Positions 6,857-10,204 of a DNA stretch of 10,204 bases are shown one piece after another; position 1 is the stretch's first letter, and each line of letters opens with the position of its first letter. Position numbers and translations under genes: made by a program. The DNA comes from an uncultured Collinsella sp. (lineage in GTDB: Bacteria > Actinomycetota > Coriobacteriia > Coriobacteriales > Coriobacteriaceae), in contig URWM01000035.1 in the NCBI GenBank assembly GCA_900551655.1, positions 1 to 10,204 of the forward strand, written 5' to 3'. The notes beneath the pieces are model-generated. The model was not told the DNA's origin, ran no database searches, and worked only from the letters and a program-made list of their open reading frames with translations.

Positions 6857-7594
6857 ATGGAAACGGTTAGCGGCAATCTTGCCTCCGCGCTCAAGATCGA
6901 GCCGGGCATTACCGCAATTATCGGCAGTGGCGGCAAGTCGACATTGCTGAAGACGCTGGGCCTTGAGCTTATGCGCGCCGGCTGCAGGGTGCTTCTCTGT
7001 ACCACCACGCACATGTTTCCCGTCGCCGGCGTGCCGTGGGACGGGTCGAGCCGTCGCCTGGACGCCGCGCCTTGGAAGCCGGGGACCCTGCATGTTCCCG
7101 GTTGCACCTGCGAGGCCTGCGCGGGCCTTGCGCGCGGAAGCATCTGCCAGGCGGGAGTTTTGGACCCGGAGACAGGCAAGCTCTCCGCCCCCGCCGAGCC
7201 GCTCAACGAGCTGGCGCAGCGCTTTGACTACGTCCTGGCCGAGGCGGACGGCAGCAAGCGGCTCCCGCTCAAGGCCCACGCCGCCTGGGAGCCGGTGATT
7301 CCCTCTGGCACGGCCAACATCGTCTGGATCGTCGGCGCCTCGGGGCTCAGCAAGCCCATCAACGAAGCCGTCCACCGCCCCGAGCTCTTTTGCGAGCGTT
7401 GCGGTTGCGAACCCACCGACATCGCCACGCCCGAGCGCGTCGCCCAGGTGCTCAATTCCGAGATGCAGGCGCTGAAACTCAGCACCGCACGCGTCATGCT
7501 CAACCAAGTCGACACGCTTGCCGATCCAACGATGGCAGATCGCTTCGAGGCCGCCCTCAGCCGCTCCCTCATCGCCACCAGCCTCAAGGGGTAG
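6857..7594 (+). CDS. yqeC: YqeC-family selenium-dependent hydroxylase accessory protein (P-loop)
   Basis: YqeC is a predicted nucleotide-binding accessory protein found with YqeB and selenium-dependent molybdenum hydroxylases; its reaction is unknown. The 245-residue product has a P-loop GSGGKST (23-29), the strand-ending CTTTHMFP (48-55) and the family signature LAEADGSKRLPLKAH (127-141). A WIVGASGLSKP segment (157-167) and a closing LNQVD (215-219) follow. A cysteine-rich part is notable: C83, C85, C88 and C97, then C179, C182 and C184, which could bind metal. It is the only plus-strand gene in the window, divergent from yqeB and convergent with the hydantoinase gene. The ribosome binding site (GGCGG, 6845-6849) is weak. 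Confidence 0.9.
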   Translation: METVSGNLASALKIEPGITAIIGSGGKSTLLKTLGLELMRAGCRVLLCTTTHMFPVAGVPWDGSSRRLDAAPWKPGTLHVPGCTCEACAGLARGSICQAGVLDPETGKLSAPAEPLNELAQRFDYVLAEADGSKRLPLKAHAAWEPVIPSGTANIVWIVGASGLSKPINEAVHRPELFCERCGCEPTDIATPERVAQVLNSEMQALKLSTARVMLNQVDTLADPTMADRFEAALSRSLIATSLKG

Positions 7595-7650
7595 CCAAAA
7601 AGAGCCCCGTCCCAAATTAGCTACCCTGGCGACCTTCCTGTTAGCGGGGC
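7595..7650 (-). terminator. Possible terminator between convergent yqeC and hydantoinase gene
   Basis: On the minus strand GCCCCG (7645-7650, in the last codons of the hydantoinase gene) can pair with CGGGGC (7604-7609), which is followed by TCTTTTTGG. This is an intrinsic-terminator-like arrangement, but with a short stem and a 35-nt loop. An alternative pairing, GGGTAGC (7589-7595) with GCTACCC (7620-7626), would serve either strand. A terminator is expected between convergent genes, but neither fold is strong. Confidence 0.35.
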
Positions 7651-9008
7651 ACGTAGCGGCCGGGTTGGGCTCCGGTGGGCTCGCCGTCGCGCGCGGCCAG
7701 CACGCCGTTCACAAACACAGCCTTGGCGCGGCCGTGCGCCTCAAAGCCCTCGAGCGGTGTGTAGTCCACAGCCTGGTGCTGCGTCGCCGCGCGAATGGTC
7801 CAGCGCGCCTGGGGATCCCACACGCACACGTCGGCATCGGCGCCCTCGGCAAGACAGCCCTTGCGCGGATACATGCCAAAGACGCGCGCCGGGTTCTCGC
7901 TCATCAAGCGGCACAGATCCTCGGGGCCCAGCTGTCCCTCAAAGCTCGTAGCGATCGCAACGGGACGATGCTCCACACCGGGCCCGCCGTTGGGAATCGC
8001 GCGGAAGTCGTCGCGCCCGCGGTCCTTTTGCCCGTGCAGGTTAAAGCTGCAGTGGTCGGTCGCAATCGTATCGATCTCGCCGGCCACAAGCGCCTCGCGC
8101 AATGCCGCACGGTCACCGGCATGGCGCAGCGGCGGGCTCATCACGTACTTGGCGCCCGCAAAGCCGTCCTCGCCCTGCTCCAAGTAGCACGTATCGTCGA
8201 GCATCAGATACTGAGGGCAGGTCTCGACATAGATATTCTTCTGCCCGCGCGCCTTGGCGGCACGGATAGCCTCAAGCCCCAGCTTGGTCGAAAGGTGCAC
8301 CACGTTGACCGGAGCATCCCCGGCCAAGTGCGCCAGATACAGCAGACGGCTCACTGCCTCGGCCTCGCACACATCCGGACGGCTGAGCGCATGGCCCTCG
8401 GGCCCGTGGATACCCTGCTCAAACACGCGCTTCTGCAGCTCATTCACCAGCGTGCCGTTCTCGCAATGCACGCACAGTATGCCGCCGAGACGCTTGAGCT
8501 CCTCGAGCACCTCGAGCGTCTCGGCATCGTCCAAGCGCAGGTGGTCATAGGCAAAGTAGGTCTTAAACGACGACACGCCCGCCTCGCGCATGGCCGAGAG
8601 ATCGGCGCGGTTGCGCTCGTTCCACTCGGCGAGTGCCATATGAAAGGCGTAGTTGGCCGTGCAGGTTCCGCCGGCGCGGCGATGCCACTCGGCCAAGGCA
8701 TCGGGCATGGTCACGCCGCGATCGGCCGTCGCGTAGTCCACGATGGTCGTCGTACCGCCGCAGGCAGCCGCACGCGTACCGGTCTCAAAGCTATCGGCTG
8801 TCCAATCCATGCCGGTCCAGCACTGCATGTGCGTGTGGCCGTCGATAAAGCCGGGAAACACCCAGCAGCCCGCGGCATCCTCGACGGTATCGCCCTCGGC
8901 CGGCTCAATCGCTGCGGCGATCCGCACGATCTTATCGCCATCCATGGCAAGATCGGCGCGGCGAAGCCCCTGTGGCGTCACGAGCGCGCCGTTTTTGATG
9001 ATGATCAT
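7641..9008 (-). CDS. Dihydropyrimidinase / D-hydantoinase (HyuA/YgeZ-like)
   Basis: This cytoplasmic amidohydrolase opens cyclic imides such as hydantoins or dihydropyrimidines with a two-metal centre. The 455-residue product has the family's usual length. All expected ligands are present: H58 and H60 in DGHTH, the carboxylated lysine K149 (SFKTYFAY), H181 (CVHCENG), H238 (VVHLSTK) and D318 (IATDHCSF). Y154 sits in the place of the catalytic tyrosine. The ATG lies 8 nt after the stop of the mocA-like gene, with AAGGAG in between, so the two are likely co-transcribed. In the comparable E. coli cluster the hydantoinase stands with carbamate kinase, yqeB and yqeC, which points to a purine-derived substrate here, but the true substrate is unknown. 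Allantoinase is less likely because the sequence resembles the YgeZ/D-hydantoinase branch. Confidence 0.93.
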   Translation of the reverse strand: MIIIKNGALVTPQGLRRADLAMDGDKIVRIAAAIEPAEGDTVEDAAGCWVFPGFIDGHTHMQCWTGMDWTADSFETGTRAAACGGTTTIVDYATADRGVTMPDALAEWHRRAGGTCTANYAFHMALAEWNERNRADLSAMREAGVSSFKTYFAYDHLRLDDAETLEVLEELKRLGGILCVHCENGTLVNELQKRVFEQGIHGPEGHALSRPDVCEAEAVSRLLYLAHLAGDAPVNVVHLSTKLGLEAIRAAKARGQKNIYVETCPQYLMLDDTCYLEQGEDGFAGAKYVMSPPLRHAGDRAALREALVAGEIDTIATDHCSFNLHGQKDRGRDDFRAIPNGGPGVEHRPVAIATSFEGQLGPEDLCRLMSENPARVFGMYPRKGCLAEGADADVCVWDPQARWTIRAATQHQAVDYTPLEGFEAHGRAKAVFVNGVLAARDGEPTGAQPGRYVPR

Positions 9009-9016
9009 GTTGCTCC

Positions 9017-9631
9017 TTATTGATTAATACAGTTGGCCACGCGATCAAAATACGAGCAGGCGGCGATATGCTCCGTTATGCGTTGCTGTCCCTTGGCGGT
9101 ATCGACGTCCCACAGCTCGTAGGCACGCGCCTCGACCAGCACCACGTCGATACGGTCCTTGAGGATCGAACCGCCACCGTCCTTGCCCTCAAGGCACATA
9201 AGTGCATCGAACAGTTCCACCGGAAAGAGCACCGGGCTCGAAGGCTCACCGTTGCACGCAAGACGCACCGGATGCTTGCGGCCACGCTCGTCAAATGCAC
9301 GAACCATAGCCTCAAAAGAATCCGAACTCACGAGCGGCTGGTCGCCCGGCAAAAAGAGGCAACCTTTCCAGTTGCGTTCGACTCCCCACGAAAGGCCCGC
9401 ACGAACGCTTTCGCTACGCAGCTCGCCATCATGCAGCACGCACGGGCAATGCTTGTCCTCGCAAATCTGAGCGACCCCGGGCCAACGCGTCGAAACCACA
9501 ACGTCAAAGCCCCGGGGAACCGAATCGATAGCCCAGGCAATCAGCGGCTTGCCATAGATATCGGCAAGCATCTTGTTAGAGCCAAACCGCTTGCCCTCGC
9601 CCGAAGCCATAATGACGCAACCGAGTTTCAT
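9017..9631 (-). CDS. mocA: MocA-type molybdenum cofactor nucleotidyltransferase
   Basis: MocA transfers CMP to molybdopterin to make the cytosine dinucleotide cofactor used by xanthine dehydrogenase-type hydroxylases. The 204-residue product has the family NTP-binding signature VIMASGEGKRFGSNKML (6-22), LPGDQPLVS (94-102), SSPVLFP (131-137), a GKDGGGS turn (149-155) and WDVDT (174-178). The frame is open 40 codons further upstream, but the ATG at 9629-9631 is chosen. It has GGAGG 9 nt before it and immediately precedes the conserved strand. The variant NKM in place of a plain K after the glycine loop is as in the YgfJ branch. Specificity for CTP over GTP is inferred from family and context. 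Confidence 0.88.
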   Translation of the reverse strand: MKLGCVIMASGEGKRFGSNKMLADIYGKPLIAWAIDSVPRGFDVVVSTRWPGVAQICEDKHCPCVLHDGELRSESVRAGLSWGVERNWKGCLFLPGDQPLVSSDSFEAMVRAFDERGRKHPVRLACNGEPSSPVLFPVELFDALMCLEGKDGGGSILKDRIDVVLVEARAYELWDVDTAKGQQRITEHIAACSYFDRVANCINQ

Positions 9632-9755
9632 CTCCGCAAACCTCCCCTGGCTACCTTGGACACCATAGTTGCTATACCCACCATAGCAAGCTCGCACTCC
9701 ATCGGAACAGGCATGCACTCGTTTTCCAGCGAACGCCCTTTGGCTCCCCATAGCA
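9632..9755 (-). promoter_or_regulatory. Upstream region of mocA with short repeats and a possible promoter
   Basis: On the minus strand TTGCTA and TATGGT, 16 bp apart (within about 9663-9690), resemble a weak promoter, with 4 of 6 matches in each box. CACCATAG occurs at 9661-9668 and again at 9679-9686, and CCATAGCA recurs at 9748-9755. GCTAT/ATAGC (9671-9675, 9683-9687) forms a small inverted repeat. These may be regulator sites for mocA and the hydantoinase gene or chance. No gene is supported here. Confidence 0.3.
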
Positions 9756-9760
9756 CAAAG

Positions 9761-9789
9761 GAGGGCACCCCGCGACGCAGGGCACCCTC
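9761..9789 (-). terminator. Hairpin terminator candidate after carbamate kinase gene
   Basis: On the minus strand bases 9777-9789 and 9761-9773 form a 13-bp stem (GAGGGTGCCCTGC with GCGGGGTGCCCTC) closed by a 3-nt loop. Three of the pairs are G-U. Read on the plus strand these become A-C mismatches, so the fold suits the arcC transcript. It starts 19 nt after the arcC stop. The following CTTTGTG is only a weak U-run. Confidence 0.5.
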
Positions 9790-9808
9790 TTCAATGGTGC
9801 AGATATGC

Positions 9809-10155
9809 CTACTCAGCGTCGCCGGTAAACGTGGTACCGGTCTTGCCGGCAAGACCGTCACGCGCCTTCTCGAGCAGCGTGATGAGCGCCGTGCGACCCG
9901 GCTTGCTCTCGGCAAACGTCGAGGCGGCCTGAACCTTGGGCAGCATGGAGCCGGGGGCAAACTGCTTTTCGTCGATATACTTGCGCGCTTCGTCCGGCGT
10001 CAGGGTGTCGAGACCCTTCTGGTCGGGCTTGCCGAAGTTGATGGCGACCTTCTCGACCGCCGTCAGGATGACGAGCATATCAGCATCGAGGAGCTCGGCA
10101 AGCTTGGCGGAGGCAAAGTCCTTGTCGATGACCGCGGGCGTGCCGTAGAGCTTGC
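9809..10155 (-). CDS. arcC: Carbamate kinase, C-terminal part (5' end missing)
   Basis: Carbamate kinase makes ATP and carbamate from carbamoyl phosphate and ADP, a last energy-yielding step in arginine, agmatine and purine-derived fermentations. About 115 C-terminal residues remain of a family usually near 310. They include [20 protein letters not shown], the nucleotide-binding strand [20 protein letters not shown] and the hallmark [13 protein letters not shown]. They end in the family's closing [10 protein letters not shown]. The frame runs on to the adapter at 10156, so the start lies outside the contig. In the E. coli purine-linked cluster a carbamate kinase homologue (yqeA) neighbours the hydantoinase, which suggests the same role here. 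It could also be a general arcC; the sequence cannot decide. Confidence 0.93.
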
Positions 10156-10204
10156 CTGTCTCTTATACACATCTCCGAGCCCACGAGACGTAGAGGAATC
10201 TCGT
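10156..10204. other. Nextera read-through adapter with index (not genomic)
   Basis: CTGTCTCTTATACACATCT (10156-10174) is the reverse complement of the Tn5 mosaic end. It is followed by CCGAGCCCACGAGAC (10175-10189), the Illumina Nextera read-2 arm. Next come an 8-base index GTAGAGGA (10190-10197), which as I recall is i7 N712, and ATCTCGT (10198-10204), the start of the P7 flow-cell sequence. It is library adapter left in the assembly and cuts off the carbamate kinase gene. Confidence 0.98.

Noticed and set aside
7518..9023. 501-codon open frame on the plus strand opposite the hydantoinase gene
   Set aside because: It mirrors the hydantoinase frame with all metal ligands intact on the other strand; its composition is that of a GC-rich shadow, and it begins inside yqeC in another frame.
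9632..9751. Longer MocA start at 9751
   Set aside because: The extra 40 residues precede the conserved NTP-binding strand and are unlike the family; the ATG at 9629-9631 has a proper ribosome binding site.
4908..10155. Selenocysteine codons in the hydroxylase accessory genes
   Set aside because: All frames are intact with ordinary stops at family-typical lengths, and no in-frame TGA needs explaining; selenium dependence here refers to the partner enzyme.

Overview
The window reads as one complete assembly contig from a GC-rich, Gram-positive-type anaerobe, most likely an actinobacterium of the class Coriobacteriia (Collinsella or a relative). This is inferred from the style of the ribosomal proteins, the zinc-type S14, the strong AGGAGG-like ribosome binding sites with GTG starts, and the selenium/molybdenum hydroxylase accessory genes common in gut Coriobacteriia. 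No 16S gene is present, so the genus is not proven. Both ends are synthetic: bases 1-11 match the end of the Tn5 mosaic end, and bases 10156-10204 match an untrimmed Nextera read-through adapter with an index.

Region 1 (12-4518, all minus strand) is the distal part of the spc ribosomal protein operon, transcribed rplE, rpsN, rpsH, rplF, rplR, rpsE, rpmD, rplO, secY. SecY is cut off by the contig end. The last four genes are packed with 2-3 nt gaps or a 7-nt overlap. The three longer gaps, behind rplE, rpsN and rplF, each hold a GC-rich hairpin without a U-tract.

Region 2 (4519-4907) has no gene. rplX, rplN and the rest of the usual upstream spc/S10 genes are absent. Instead rplE is preceded by a candidate promoter with a structured leader of about 130 nt, and then by two adjacent large inverted repeats: a 39-bp stem with one mismatch, and a perfect 21-bp stem. 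This is either a genuine split of the ribosomal operon or an assembly join at a repeat.

Region 3 (4908-10155) is an accessory cluster for selenium-dependent molybdenum hydroxylases and anaerobic purine/hydantoin breakdown, resembling the Escherichia coli yge/yqe region. It contains an XdhC/CoxI-family maturation protein, YqeB, a divergent YqeC on the plus strand, a dihydropyrimidinase/D-hydantoinase, a MocA-type nucleotidyltransferase and the C-terminal part of a carbamate kinase. XdhC, YqeB, YqeC and MocA would serve cofactor maturation of a hydroxylase encoded elsewhere. The hydantoinase and carbamate kinase would act in ring opening and in ATP recovery from carbamoyl phosphate. The hydroxylase subunits themselves are not in the window.

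I did not find a wholly new system. The most worthwhile signals are the paired palindromes, the missing head of the spc operon with an apparently separate rplE promoter and leader, and a cysteine-rich segment in YqeC.
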